64,000 bases of DNA from Aliiroseovarius pelagivivens (lineage in GTDB: Bacteria; Pseudomonadota; Alphaproteobacteria; Rhodobacterales; Rhodobacteraceae), in assembly GCF_900302485.1 (NCBI RefSeq), contig NZ_OMOI01000001.1, forward strand, positions 1,240,001 through 1,304,000. Direction: 5' to 3'. The notes under the pieces are model-generated. The model saw only the letters and a list, made by a program, of their open reading frames with translations. It did no database searches and had not been told where the DNA came from. The position numbers were made by a program, and so were the translations under genes. The first letter of the stretch is position 1. Each line of letters starts with the position of its first letter. Shown in pieces: positions 1-8,097 of the stretch.

Positions 1-378
1 TTGGCCTCGGTGCTGTTGATGTGGGTGCGCGGCAATGTGCTGGGAGCGACCGGCATCTTGGCGGGGTTCATGCAACCCAGCAGTTCGGCTGACTGGGCTT
101 GGCGCGCGGCCATTCTGGCCGGGATGTTGACTGGTCCTTTCGTCTATCTGTTCATCACTGGTGGTTTCCCTGAAATCCAAGTGCCTGTCAGCACGCTTTC
201 GATGATCGTCGGGGGTGTCATTGTCGGGATCGGCGTGACCTATGGGTCAGGCTGTACGTCAGGGCATGGCGTCTGCGGAATGTCGCGCCTGTCACCGCGC
301 AGTTTCGTCGCCACGATCAGCTTCATGGCGGGAATCACCCTCATGGTGTTCGTCACACGCCACATCTTTGGCCTGTAA
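1..378 (+). CDS. YeeE/YedE family sulfur transporter subunit (PmpA-like), 5' partial
   Basis: Membrane protein of the YeeE/YedE (sulf_transp) family, thought to move a reduced sulfur species across the inner membrane. The visible 125 residues hold hydrophobic segments and the family motif GVTYGSGCTSGHGVCGMS at about 78-95, with two cysteines (85 and 92) that would handle the sulfur ligand. The frame is open from the first base and begins inside what looks like the first membrane helix, so roughly 15-20 N-terminal residues probably lie upstream; the TTG at base 1 is unlikely to be the true start. It ends 12 bases before a second YeeE/YedE gene. This gene pair followed by a persulfide-dioxygenase-like gene resembles the bigR-type sulfide detoxification operons, so an ArsR-family sensor (BigR/SqrR type) may lie just upstream. 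Confidence 0.85.
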   Translation: MASVLLMWVRGNVLGATGILAGFMQPSSSADWAWRAAILAGMLTGPFVYLFITGGFPEIQVPVSTLSMIVGGVIVGIGVTYGSGCTSGHGVCGMSRLSPRSFVATISFMAGITLMVFVTRHIFGL

Positions 379-390
379 GGAGGGTTCGAT

Positions 391-834
391 ATGCATTTGA
401 TCGTCATCTATGTCATCGGCCTGATCTTCGGCCTTGGTATCTCAATCTCGGGCATGGCCAATCCGGCTAAAGTCCTGAACTTCTTCGATTTCGCGGGCAT
501 CTGGGATCCAAGCCTGATCTTCGTGATGGGCGCTGCCATTCTGGTCACCGCTCCCGGTTACTTTCTGGTTCTTCGCGGACCAAAACCTATCTTCGGCAAT
601 GCGTTCACGCTGCCGGGCACCAAGTTGATTGATCGCCGTCTGGTTGGCGGATCCTTCACCTTTGGACTGGGCTGGGGACTGGCTGGCTTTTGCCCGGGTG
701 CCTCGCTTCCCGTGATCTCGACCGGCAACCCGGACGTTCTGATTTTCACGGCCTCATTTATCGTGGGTATCTTCATTGCCCGCTACATGATCCAGCGCAG
801 CGCGCACCAGCGCGACGCCGCACCAGCAAGCTAA
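391..834 (+). CDS. YeeE/YedE family protein (PmpB-like)
   Basis: Second half of a two-gene YeeE/YedE sulfur transporter, 147 residues with about four membrane segments. Family motifs are visible: GMANPAKVLNFFD at 21-33 and GWGLAGFCPG at 94-103, with Cys101 as the likely sulfur-handling residue. The start has a strong AAGGAGG 8 bases upstream. The gene follows the PmpA-like gene by 12 bases and precedes the metallo-hydrolase by 39 bases, so co-transcription is very likely. Family knowledge suggests the pair imports or exports a reduced sulfur compound; the exact substrate is unknown. Confidence 0.87.
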   Translation: MHLIVIYVIGLIFGLGISISGMANPAKVLNFFDFAGIWDPSLIFVMGAAILVTAPGYFLVLRGPKPIFGNAFTLPGTKLIDRRLVGGSFTFGLGWGLAGFCPGASLPVISTGNPDVLIFTASFIVGIFIARYMIQRSAHQRDAAPAS

Positions 835-873
835 CTCCGGATCCTAATCCGGGCCCCAAGGAAAGGACATGTC

Positions 874-1761
874 ATGACTGACTATCCCGTAAACACCGAC
901 CTGATCCCCGAAGTGAAAGCTTTCTTCGAGCCGGATTCGAACACGATTTCCTATGTGGTCAAGGACCCGACCTCGGATGCTTGTGCGGTAATCGACAGCG
1001 TCATGGACATTGATTATGCCGCTGGCCGTATCTCGCATGAGCATGCCGATGAGATCATCGCGTATATCAAGGCCGAAGGGCTGAAGCTGGAGTGGCTGAT
1101 CGAAACGCACGTCCATGCTGACCACTTGTCGGGCGCGCCCTACATTCAAGAGCAGTTGGGCGGCAAGATCGGCATTGGCAGTCAGATCACTGTTGTGCAG
1201 GACGTGTTCGGAAAGGTCTTCAACGAAGGTACCGAATTCCAGCGCGATGGCAGCCAGTTTGATGCCCTTTTCGAGGATGGCGATACCTACAAGATCGGCA
1301 ACATGGACGTTTTTGCCATGCACACGCCGGGTCACACGCCCGCCTGTATGGTGCATGTGATCGGGAATGCTGGTTTCGTGGGGGACACCTTATTCATGCC
1401 GGATGGTGGCTCGGCCCGTGCCGACTTCCCGGGTGGGGACGCAGGTATCTTGTATGACTCGATCCAGAAGGTTCTGGCTCTGCCTGACGAAACCCGTCTA
1501 TTCATGTGTCACGACTACGGCCCCAATGGCCGTGACATTCAGTGGGAAACCACTGTGGCCGATGAAAAGGAGCACAACATTCATGTGGGTGCCGGGAAAA
1601 CGCGCGAAGAATTCGTGAAGTTCCGCACCGAGCGGGATGCTCAGCTGGACATGCCGCGCCTGATCATTCCATCGCTACAGGTCAACATGCGTGCGGGCGA
1701 GATGCCCCCCGCAGATGAGGACGGAAAAACCTTCCTGAAGGTTCCCGTAAACGCGCTTTAA
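874..1761 (+). CDS. blh: MBL-fold persulfide dioxygenase-like hydrolase (Blh/ETHE1 type)
   Basis: Metallo-beta-lactamase-fold protein of 295 residues, the size of bacterial Blh/ETHE1-like persulfide dioxygenases that oxidise glutathione persulfide to sulfite. Metal-site motifs are THVHADHLSG (78-87), TPGH with His154, Asp171 in VGDTLFMPDGGSARADF, and His213 in MCHDYGP. The PDGGSARADFPGGDA stretch separates this family from glyoxalase II. A GGAAAGG precedes the ATG. Its neighbours, a YeeE/YedE pair and a DUF442 protein, match the sulfide-detoxification operon arrangement. A cytosolic role is expected, as no signal peptide is present. The product sulfite could leave through the SulP or TauE proteins encoded downstream; that link is inference. 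Confidence 0.88.
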   Translation: MTDYPVNTDLIPEVKAFFEPDSNTISYVVKDPTSDACAVIDSVMDIDYAAGRISHEHADEIIAYIKAEGLKLEWLIETHVHADHLSGAPYIQEQLGGKIGIGSQITVVQDVFGKVFNEGTEFQRDGSQFDALFEDGDTYKIGNMDVFAMHTPGHTPACMVHVIGNAGFVGDTLFMPDGGSARADFPGGDAGILYDSIQKVLALPDETRLFMCHDYGPNGRDIQWETTVADEKEHNIHVGAGKTREEFVKFRTERDAQLDMPRLIIPSLQVNMRAGEMPPADEDGKTFLKVPVNAL

Positions 1762-1770
1762 GAGGTTCCA

Positions 1771-2100
1771 ATGCAAACCAGGAAACTAGATGACACCATC
1801 ACGGTGTCCCATCAGATTGCGATCGAAGATGTGCAAGCCATTCGCGATCAGGGGTTTACTCTGCTGATGTGCAACCGCCCGGATGGTGAGGATCCGGGGC
1901 AGCCCAATTGGGCAGACGTCCAAGCTGCGGCCGAAGCCGTGGGGTTGAAGACGGCCTTTCTGCCCGTGAGCTCGCGAGAAGATGCAATCGCCATGCGAGA
2001 GCCATTCCTGGTCGAAATGGCGGCCGCAGATGGTCCGGTCTTTGCCTATTGCCGAACCGGTACGCGATGCGAAATCCTGTGGACTCTCTCCAACAGCTGA
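1771..2100 (+). CDS. DUF442/TIGR01244-family sulfur transferase or phosphatase-like protein
   Basis: 109-residue protein with the DUF442 (Blh phosphatase-like) fold, related to dual-specificity phosphatases and functionally linked to rhodanese-like sulfur transfer. The P-loop is YCRTGTR at 93-99 with the presumed catalytic Cys94; Cys100 follows directly, where relatives I remember usually carry serine. It ends soon after the P-loop helix, shorter than TIGR01244 proteins of about 135 residues, though it covers the core domain. It starts 9 bases after the hydrolase with AAGAGG as ribosome site. Context suggests it works on the same persulfide substrate. Whether the short C-terminus is native or a truncation cannot be decided from the sequence alone. 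Confidence 0.8.
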   Translation: MQTRKLDDTITVSHQIAIEDVQAIRDQGFTLLMCNRPDGEDPGQPNWADVQAAAEAVGLKTAFLPVSSREDAIAMREPFLVEMAAADGPVFAYCRTGTRCEILWTLSNS

Positions 2101-2147
2101 TCCGGTCTGGCATCTGCCAACTGGCTTGAAATAAACGGAAATTTGCC

Positions 2148-3890
2148 ATGAATGTGATCAAGGCTATGGCGGCGCGTGGCGCTGCCCTTGGACAGTATGC
2201 GCCAATTCTTGACTGGGGGCGCCGGTATGATCAGGGGGCGTTCTCTGCCGACCTGTTGGCGGCGGTGATCGTGACGATCATGCTGATCCCGCAGTCGCTG
2301 GCCTATGCGCTTTTGGCAGGGCTTCCGGCAGAGATGGGGCTTTATGCCTCGATCCTGCCCTTGGTTGCCTATGCGATTTTCGGGACGTCTCGGGCACTGG
2401 CCGTTGGCCCGGTCGCCGTGGTCAGCCTGATGACCGCCGCTGCCATTGGCAATCTCGAGCTGGCCAGTCAGGCTGACTACATCGCGGCCGCGATTACTTT
2501 GGCGTTTCTGTCTGGCCTGATCTTGCTGGTCATGGGCGTGTTCCGTCTTGGCTTTCTGGCGAATTTCCTGAGCCACCCCGTGATTGCAGGGTTCATCACC
2601 GCATCGGGCTTGCTGATTGCAACCAGCCAGCTGAAGCACGTTCTGGGTGTAGAGGCACACGGGCATTCTTTGATCGAACTCATCGGGTCGCTTTTGGCCC
2701 ATTTGGGGCAGACCAATCTGATCACGCTGCTGATTGGCGCGGGATCTGTCGTGTTCCTGTTTTGGGTGCGCAATGGGTTGAAACCCCTTTTGATGTCCCT
2801 GGGGCTTGGTGATCGTCTTGCGGGAAGTCTGGCCAAGGCTGGCCCCGTGGGTGCCGTGGTCGTGACCACATTGATCAGCTGGGGTTTTGATCTGCAGTCG
2901 AAAGGTGTCGCCATCGTGGGTGATGTCCCGCAAGGGCTGCCGCCTTTGACCATGCCCAGCTTTGATGCGGATCTGTGGACCAGCCTGTTTGGGTCGGCGC
3001 TTCTGATCTCGATTATCGGGTTCGTCGAGTCGATCTCGGTCGCACAGACACTGGCCGCGAAGAAACGTCAACGCATCGTACCTGATCAGGAACTTGTGGG
3101 CCTTGGGGCCTCAAATATTGCTGCGGCTGTATCCGGTGGCTATCCGGTGACCGGCGGCTTTGCCCGGTCGGTTGTGAACTTCGATGCGGGCGCCGAGACG
3201 CCCGCCGCTGGGGCTTTCACAGCCATCGGGATCTTGTTGGCGGCGATGTTCCTGACACCACTTCTGTATTTCCTCCCGAAAGCGACGCTCGCCGCGACCA
3301 TCATCGTCGCCGTGCTTGGGCTGGTGGATTTTCACATCCTGAAATCCACATGGCGCTATCACCGCGCGGATTTCACCGCTGTTCTGGCCACGATCCTGCT
3401 AACTTTGGGGTTCGGGGTTGAGATTGGCGTGTCCGCCGGCGTGGTCCTGTCGATCGTGCTCTACCTCTATAAAACCTCGCGTCCGCATATCGCCGAGGTC
3501 GGTCTGGTCCCGGGGACCCAGCATTTCCGGAACATCGACCGGCACAATGTGCAGACCCATCCCGAACTTGTCACACTGCGGCTGGACGAAAACCTCTATT
3601 TCGCCAATGCGCGTTATATCGAGGATTATTTGCTAGAGCGCACCGGTCGTGGAGGGCTGAAACATGTGGTTCTGATGTGCTCGGCCGTTAACGAGATCGA
3701 CCTGTCCGCGCTTGAAACGCTGGAAGAGCTGGATCGGCAGCTTGCCGACAGCGGCATCACACTCAGCCTGTCCGAGGTTAAGGGCCCTGTCATGGACCGC
3801 CTGCAACGCACTGATTTTCTGGATCACCTGTCCGGGGATGTCTATCTGACCCAATACGCTGCAATGCGTGCGTTGGGGCCCGTGAACTAG
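2148..3890 (+). CDS. SulP family inorganic anion (sulfate) permease with STAS domain
   Basis: 580-residue SulP/SLC26 transporter. The N-terminal ~430 residues are hydrophobic with the signature PQSLAYALLAGLPAEMGLYA near residues 45-64, and GYPVTGGFARSVVNFDAGA in the middle. A C-terminal STAS domain occupies about residues 445-560. The gene follows the DUF442 gene by 47 bases on the same strand, so it may export or import sulfate or sulfite generated by persulfide oxidation. SulP proteins also carry bicarbonate or dicarboxylates; the sulfur neighbours favour a sulfur oxyanion. Confidence 0.88.
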   Translation: MNVIKAMAARGAALGQYAPILDWGRRYDQGAFSADLLAAVIVTIMLIPQSLAYALLAGLPAEMGLYASILPLVAYAIFGTSRALAVGPVAVVSLMTAAAIGNLELASQADYIAAAITLAFLSGLILLVMGVFRLGFLANFLSHPVIAGFITASGLLIATSQLKHVLGVEAHGHSLIELIGSLLAHLGQTNLITLLIGAGSVVFLFWVRNGLKPLLMSLGLGDRLAGSLAKAGPVGAVVVTTLISWGFDLQSKGVAIVGDVPQGLPPLTMPSFDADLWTSLFGSALLISIIGFVESISVAQTLAAKKRQRIVPDQELVGLGASNIAAAVSGGYPVTGGFARSVVNFDAGAETPAAGAFTAIGILLAAMFLTPLLYFLPKATLAATIIVAVLGLVDFHILKSTWRYHRADFTAVLATILLTLGFGVEIGVSAGVVLSIVLYLYKTSRPHIAEVGLVPGTQHFRNIDRHNVQTHPELVTLRLDENLYFANARYIEDYLLERTGRGGLKHVVLMCSAVNEIDLSALETLEELDRQLADSGITLSLSEVKGPVMDRLQRTDFLDHLSGDVYLTQYAAMRALGPVN

Positions 3891-3986
3891 GGGCGACGCT
3901 GCGTCATCCGGGGCAGGGTGGTCAGATTTATTGAACGCTTGTACAATTCTTGCTAGGGCCGATCCAACATTTACGGAGGGTTCCCT

Positions 3987-4754
3987 ATGCAGATCACCGA
4001 AAACACCGTTGTCACCGTCTCGGGCGGAGCATCCGGTCTGGGCGGCGCCGTCGCCGAGGCTTTCGCCGCCGCAGGTGCCAAGGTTGGCATTTTTGACCTG
4101 AATGAAGAGGCCGGACAGGCCATGGCAGAGAAGCTGGGCGGTGCCTTTGCCAAAGTGGACGTGTCGGATCCTGCATCCGTTGCAGAAGGCTTTAAGACGC
4201 TGCGCGCGGCGTTGGGCCAAGAACGTGTGATGGTGAACTGCGCCGGGATCGCACCCGCCGCCAAGACCCAGTCGAAAGGCGAACCGCACGACGCGGGCCT
4301 TTATGCCAAAGTCATCGGTGTAAACATGATCGGTACGTTCAACTGCGCCAGCCAAGCCGCCGCCGGCATGGCGATGGCTGACCCGGTCACGGATGACGGC
4401 GAGCGCGGCGTGATCGTAAACACCGCTTCGATCGCAGCCATGGACGGCCAAGTCGGTCAGTTGGCTTATGCGTCCTCGAAGGGCGGCGTGGTTGGCATGA
4501 CCTTGCCGATGGCGCGCGACCTGATGCGCGACGGCATCCGCGTGATGGCCATCGCACCGGGTATCTTCAAAACCCCGATGGTCGCCGGTCTGCCGCAAGA
4601 GGTTCAAGACAGCCTTGGTGCTCAAGTTCCGTTCCCCTCGCGCCTTGGTGATCCTGCCGAGTTCGCGGGCATGGTCCGCCACATCGTCGAAAACTCGTTC
4701 CTGAACGGTGAAGTGATCCGTCTGGACGGTGCCGTGCGCATGGCGCCGCGCTAA
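3987..4754 (+). CDS. SDR-family 3-hydroxyacyl-CoA dehydrogenase (HSD17B10-like)
   Basis: Classical short-chain dehydrogenase of 255 residues. The cofactor motif is SGGASGLGG at 12-20, NCAG at 84-87, and catalytic Ser148, Tyr161 and Lys165 (YASSK). An acidic residue after beta-2 (FDLNE) indicates NAD(H). The overall pattern, including VIRLDGAVRMAPR at the C-terminus, matches the type-2 3-hydroxyacyl-CoA dehydrogenase group (17-beta-HSD10-like) used in fatty-acid or branched amino-acid breakdown. A strong GGAGG sits upstream of the ATG. No beta-oxidation partner is adjacent, so the pathway is not fixed by context. Confidence 0.85.
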   Translation: MQITENTVVTVSGGASGLGGAVAEAFAAAGAKVGIFDLNEEAGQAMAEKLGGAFAKVDVSDPASVAEGFKTLRAALGQERVMVNCAGIAPAAKTQSKGEPHDAGLYAKVIGVNMIGTFNCASQAAAGMAMADPVTDDGERGVIVNTASIAAMDGQVGQLAYASSKGGVVGMTLPMARDLMRDGIRVMAIAPGIFKTPMVAGLPQEVQDSLGAQVPFPSRLGDPAEFAGMVRHIVENSFLNGEVIRLDGAVRMAPR

Positions 4755-4824
4755 GAGTTATTGGCCCGGGGGGCGGGCGACCGCCCTCTGGCATCCCGCG
4801 CGCAGATCCCCTATGTAGCGCGCG

Positions 4825-5832
4825 ATGAATACGCAATCGATCATACGCCAAGCCGCCCGCCTGTCCGTCGCCCCGATGATGGACTGGTCGGATCGCCATT
4901 GCCGATATTTCCACCGGCTGATGAGCCGTCACACGCTTTTGTATACGGAAATGGTTACCGCACCCGCCTTGGTGCGGGGAGGCGCGCTGCATCTTCTGGA
5001 TTACAACACCGAAGAGCATCCCATCGCTGTTCAACTTGGCGGGTCGGACCCGAAAGAGCTGGCCGCTGCCACGAAGCTGTGTGTCGAGCGCGGCTATGAC
5101 GAAGTGAACCTGAACGTGGGGTGCCCCTCGGACCGCGTGCAGTCGGGCACGTTCGGTGCTGTGTTGATGCGCGATCCCGGGTTGGTGGCAGACTGCATGG
5201 CTGCCATGAAAGATGCGGCACAAGATATTGAAGTCACTGTGAAATGCCGCATTGGCGTGGATGATCAAGACCCTGAAGTTGTGCTGCCGGACTTCCTTGA
5301 AAAGGTCTCGGACGCAGGCGTCAATCGTTTCACCGTCCATGCACGGAAAGCCTGGCTTCAGGGGCTCAGCCCGAAGGAAAACCGGGATATTCCGCCCTTG
5401 GACTATCCGCTGGTCCACCGCATGAAAGAGGAGTTTCCGCATCTTCATCTGTCGATCAACGGGGGCATCACGACGTTGGATGAAACCCGTGCGCATTTGG
5501 ATGTGATGGACGGGGTAATGATCGGCCGTGCCGCCTACCACGACCCGGCAACCGTATTGTTGGGCGCAGATCAGGCGATCTTTGGCGACACCGCGCCCGC
5601 GCGCACAGCGCATGAGGTTGTCGAGGCGATGTATCCCTATATCGAAACGCGCATGGCCGAGGGCATCCGTCTGCATTCGATCACCCGTCATATGCTGGGC
5701 ATTTTCACCGGGCGCCCCGGCGCACGGAAATGGCGGCGTATCCTGTCCGAAGGGGCGTCGAAACCGGGGGCAGGGGTTGCGCTGGTCGCCGAAGCCCTGT
5801 CATCTGTGCCTGAACATATCCCCGCTGACTGA
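4825..5832 (+). CDS. dusA: tRNA dihydrouridine(20/20a) synthase
   Basis: 335-residue FMN-dependent enzyme that reduces uridine 20/20a in the tRNA D-loop. It shows the DUS barrel: SVAPMMDWSDRHCRYFHR near the N-terminus, TEMVTA, and NLNVGCPSDRV around 95-105 with catalytic Cys100; CPSDRVQSG is typical of the DusA subfamily. KCRIG, FTVHARKAWLQGLSPKENR and NGGI motifs follow. The ribosome site is weak. It precedes the TauE-like gene by 8 bases, so co-transcription is possible without a functional link. Confidence 0.95.
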   Translation: MNTQSIIRQAARLSVAPMMDWSDRHCRYFHRLMSRHTLLYTEMVTAPALVRGGALHLLDYNTEEHPIAVQLGGSDPKELAAATKLCVERGYDEVNLNVGCPSDRVQSGTFGAVLMRDPGLVADCMAAMKDAAQDIEVTVKCRIGVDDQDPEVVLPDFLEKVSDAGVNRFTVHARKAWLQGLSPKENRDIPPLDYPLVHRMKEEFPHLHLSINGGITTLDETRAHLDVMDGVMIGRAAYHDPATVLLGADQAIFGDTAPARTAHEVVEAMYPYIETRMAEGIRLHSITRHMLGIFTGRPGARKWRRILSEGASKPGAGVALVAEALSSVPEHIPAD

Positions 5833-5840
5833 GGCCACCC

Positions 5841-6665
5841 ATGCCCGATCTATCCTTGCTTCTTCCCATGACCGCGTTGTTGGCCGCGATTGGGGCTTTT
5901 GCGGGTGTCTTGGCTGGGCTTCTGGGCGTGGGCGGCGGGATCGTTCTGGTGCCCGCGTTCTTCTATGCGTTCTCGGCGCTTGGCTATGGCTCGGATCAGC
6001 TGATGCAGATCTGTCTCGCGACCTCGCTTGCGACGATCATCGTGACCTCGGTGCGCTCGGTCCTGTCGCATAACAAGAAGGGCGCGGTGGATTGGGGGAT
6101 CTTGAAGGCTTGGGCGCCGGGCATTGCAGCAGGCGCGCTGATCGGTGTTATTGTGGCCTCGGGTCTGAAATCTGTTGTTTTACAAGCCATTTTTGGCGTT
6201 CTGGGCTTGTGTATCGGAGCTTATCTCGGTCTAGGCAAAGCCCATTGGCGTCTGGCCGAGGATATGCCCAAAGGCCCGCGTGTTGCGATGTTCGCCCCCG
6301 TACTAGGCTTTTTGTCTGTCCTGATGGGGATCGGCGGCGGCAGCTTTGGTGTGCCCTTGATGACCCTCCACGGGCGGCCCATTCACAAAGCGGTTGCGAC
6401 GGCTGCCGGGTTTGGTGTGCTAATTGCAGTTCCATCCGTTCTTGGGTTTCTGTTCGTTCAGATTGACCCGGCGCAGCGACCGCCATGGACCATCGGGGCC
6501 GTGAACATTCCCGCCTTCGTGCTGATCGTGTCGATGACCCTGTTCACCGCGCCTTTGGGGGTGAAGCTGGCCCATGCAATGGACCCTAAACCTCTGAAAC
6601 GCGTGTTTGCTGTGTTCTTGACACTGGTTGCGCTGAATATGCTGCGTAAAGCATTGGGATGGTAG
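5841..6665 (+). CDS. Sulfite exporter TauE/SafE family permease
   Basis: 274-residue membrane protein with the duplicated TauE/SafE motif: LAGLLGVGGGIVLVPAFF near residue 25-42 and LMGIGGGSFGVPLMT near 162-176. About eight helices are expected. Members export sulfite, sulfonates or related organic anions. GAGG lies 8 bases upstream of the ATG. The next gene starts inside its last codons (ATG at 6659, stop at 6663-6665), so the two are translationally coupled. The coupling to an oxygenase-like gene suggests that the enzyme supplies the exported anion; that is inference. Confidence 0.88.
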   Translation: MPDLSLLLPMTALLAAIGAFAGVLAGLLGVGGGIVLVPAFFYAFSALGYGSDQLMQICLATSLATIIVTSVRSVLSHNKKGAVDWGILKAWAPGIAAGALIGVIVASGLKSVVLQAIFGVLGLCIGAYLGLGKAHWRLAEDMPKGPRVAMFAPVLGFLSVLMGIGGGSFGVPLMTLHGRPIHKAVATAAGFGVLIAVPSVLGFLFVQIDPAQRPPWTIGAVNIPAFVLIVSMTLFTAPLGVKLAHAMDPKPLKRVFAVFLTLVALNMLRKALGW

Positions 6666-7459
6666 ACACCCTGCGCGCAGAGTTTGATCGCAAAGGGTGG
6701 ATCAGGTTTCCCCATGACGACGCCATCGTGCGCTGGGGTGAGCATGTCTATCCGCTTGCGCTGAAGGCCCGAAATGATCCCGACCAGATCGCCAATTGGT
6801 TGCGCGCGGGCGGAACTTGGTTTGTTGGTGTGAATGCCATCGACAATGACAGCGCAGGGCGGGTGAGCGGTGGTCCCGCTTTGACCGGCCCATTGCGTGA
6901 CTTCATCGATATGCGCTTTGGCTGGCATGATCTGGATAAGGCGCAAGCATCGATCACTTATCCGGGCTATCCCCAGCCTGATCCGCAGGACAGTGAGGCA
7001 GCGTTTCGTTATCGCCGAGACCGCGATGCCGCGCATTTGGACGGGTTGAAGGCAGAGCTGCCGGGCGGAAGGCGCTGTGTGGACGAGGCACATGCCTATG
7101 TCATTGGCATTCCTCTGAACAGGACCGATGAGGCCGCCAGCCCGCTGGTCCTGTGGGAAGGCAGCCACCTGATCATGCGTAAGGCGATGGAAGCCGCGTT
7201 CGCAGACTTGTCAGACCATCAGCTGCGCCGCCACGATGTCACTCAGGCCTATCAAGCCGCACGCCGCGAAGTGTTTGAAACTTGCCCGCGCCTTGTGGTG
7301 CATGCCAACCCGGGCGAGGCCTATCTGCTGGATCGTTTCACCCTGCACGGGGTTGCTCCATGGGAAGACGAGGCCAAAGCGCCGCCAGAGGGGCGCATGA
7401 TCGCCTATTTCCGCCCAGATCTGCCCGGTGGTGTACGTGAGTGGCTTACTCTGCCTTAG
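6659..7459 (+). CDS. Putative phytanoyl-CoA dioxygenase-like Fe(II)/2-oxoglutarate oxygenase
   Basis: 266-residue protein without close recognition by eye, but with a credible PhyH-type facial triad: His126-x-Asp128 (AAHLDG), a distal His230 (DRFTLHGVAPWE), and Arg246 (EGRMIAYFR) that would hold 2-oxoglutarate. No signal peptide or membrane segment is seen. It overlaps the TauE/SafE gene by 7 bases and converges with the thioesterase gene, overlapping its end by 14 bases. Enzymes of this fold hydroxylate small molecules, and TauD, a distant relative, frees sulfite from taurine. The substrate here is unknown. Confidence 0.6.
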   Translation: MVDTLRAEFDRKGWIRFPHDDAIVRWGEHVYPLALKARNDPDQIANWLRAGGTWFVGVNAIDNDSAGRVSGGPALTGPLRDFIDMRFGWHDLDKAQASITYPGYPQPDPQDSEAAFRYRRDRDAAHLDGLKAELPGGRRCVDEAHAYVIGIPLNRTDEAASPLVLWEGSHLIMRKAMEAAFADLSDHQLRRHDVTQAYQAARREVFETCPRLVVHANPGEAYLLDRFTLHGVAPWEDEAKAPPEGRMIAYFRPDLPGGVREWLTLP

Positions 7460-7937
7460 AGGCTCCGTCAGCCGTCAGAGCGGCGATGACTTGAGCGCTA
7501 AGTGGGCGTTTCGTTTTGCCGTCGTGTTCTAACGTGACCACAACGGTTTCACCGCCACACCGCAGCTCTCCGTCCACGAAGATCCCGTATTCCAGCACGA
7601 ACGAGCTGTTGCGGAAACTGGCGGCGCGCGCGGCGATCACATAGGTTTCGCTCAGAAACATCGGTTTGAAATAGCGGGCAAAATTAGTGGCCAGCACAAC
7701 CTGAGGATCGTTTTCCGAGTCGTAGCTGGTGATCGCATGCGCGTGGAAATAGGGGATGCGAATATCCTCGAACCAGCGCAGATAGACGATGTTGTTTACA
7801 TGGTTCAGCGCGTCCAGTTCGTGAAAGCGCACCCGGTCTGCTTGCCCAAAGTTCCAGCCTTCCGGCACGCCAGCGGTCTTCAATTGCTGGGCGTTCAGGG
7901 GGGTGACCAAGGGAATGTTTGGAAGCGGATCGGACAT
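7446..7937 (-). CDS. Acyl-CoA thioesterase (4HBT hotdog fold)
   Basis: 163-residue single-hotdog thioesterase. RVRFHELDALNHVNNIVYLR carries the Asp-x-x-x-His-x-N element of the 4-hydroxybenzoyl-CoA thioesterase group, followed by the strand-rich second half. The reading frame stays open upstream through the tRNA gene to 8030. I place the start at 7937 because it has GAGG 7 bases upstream and the frame before it runs into tRNA; an ATG at 7952 is an alternative. Substrate specificity is not predictable. Confidence 0.82.
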   Translation of the reverse strand: MSDPLPNIPLVTPLNAQQLKTAGVPEGWNFGQADRVRFHELDALNHVNNIVYLRWFEDIRIPYFHAHAITSYDSENDPQVVLATNFARYFKPMFLSETYVIAARAASFRNSSFVLEYGIFVDGELRCGGETVVVTLEHDGKTKRPLSAQVIAALTADGASKAE

Positions 7938-7970
7938 GAAAACCTCGGACATACAATCACATTGGGGGAT

Positions 7971-8044
7971 TGGAGCGGGTGAAGGGAATCGAACCCTCGT
8001 CGTCAGCTTGGGAAGCTGCTGCTCTACCATTGAGCTACACCCGC
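7971..8044 (-). tRNA. tRNA-Gly (anticodon CCC)
   Basis: The minus strand reads a full cloverleaf of 74 bases: acceptor GCGGGTG pairing with CACCCGC, D-arm GCTCAATGGTAGAGC, anticodon loop TTCCCAA on a CAGC/GCTG stem, T-arm GAGGGTTCGATTCCCTT, then TCCA. CCA is encoded. The loop gives anticodon CCC. It stands alone between a thioesterase gene and the corrinoid activase gene. Confidence 0.96.
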
Positions 8045-8097
8045 CTTACCCCCTTGGGCTACGCCAAGGGGTTGGGAAGTTCAAGCGATTATCAGGC

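Noticed and set aside
2046..3071. Long 341-codon antisense frame over the SulP gene
   Set aside because: It is an antisense shadow in GC-rich DNA with no ribosome site, and composition is Arg/Gln/His-rich.
3633..5691. Two long antisense frames (349 and 374 codons) over the SDR and dusA genes
   Set aside because: No motif, no ribosome site, and they lie opposite genes with clear catalytic motifs.
7938..8030. Extended N-terminus of the thioesterase reading frame into the tRNA gene
   Set aside because: The extension is inside the tRNA-Gly gene and lacks a ribosome site, so the start is placed at 7937.
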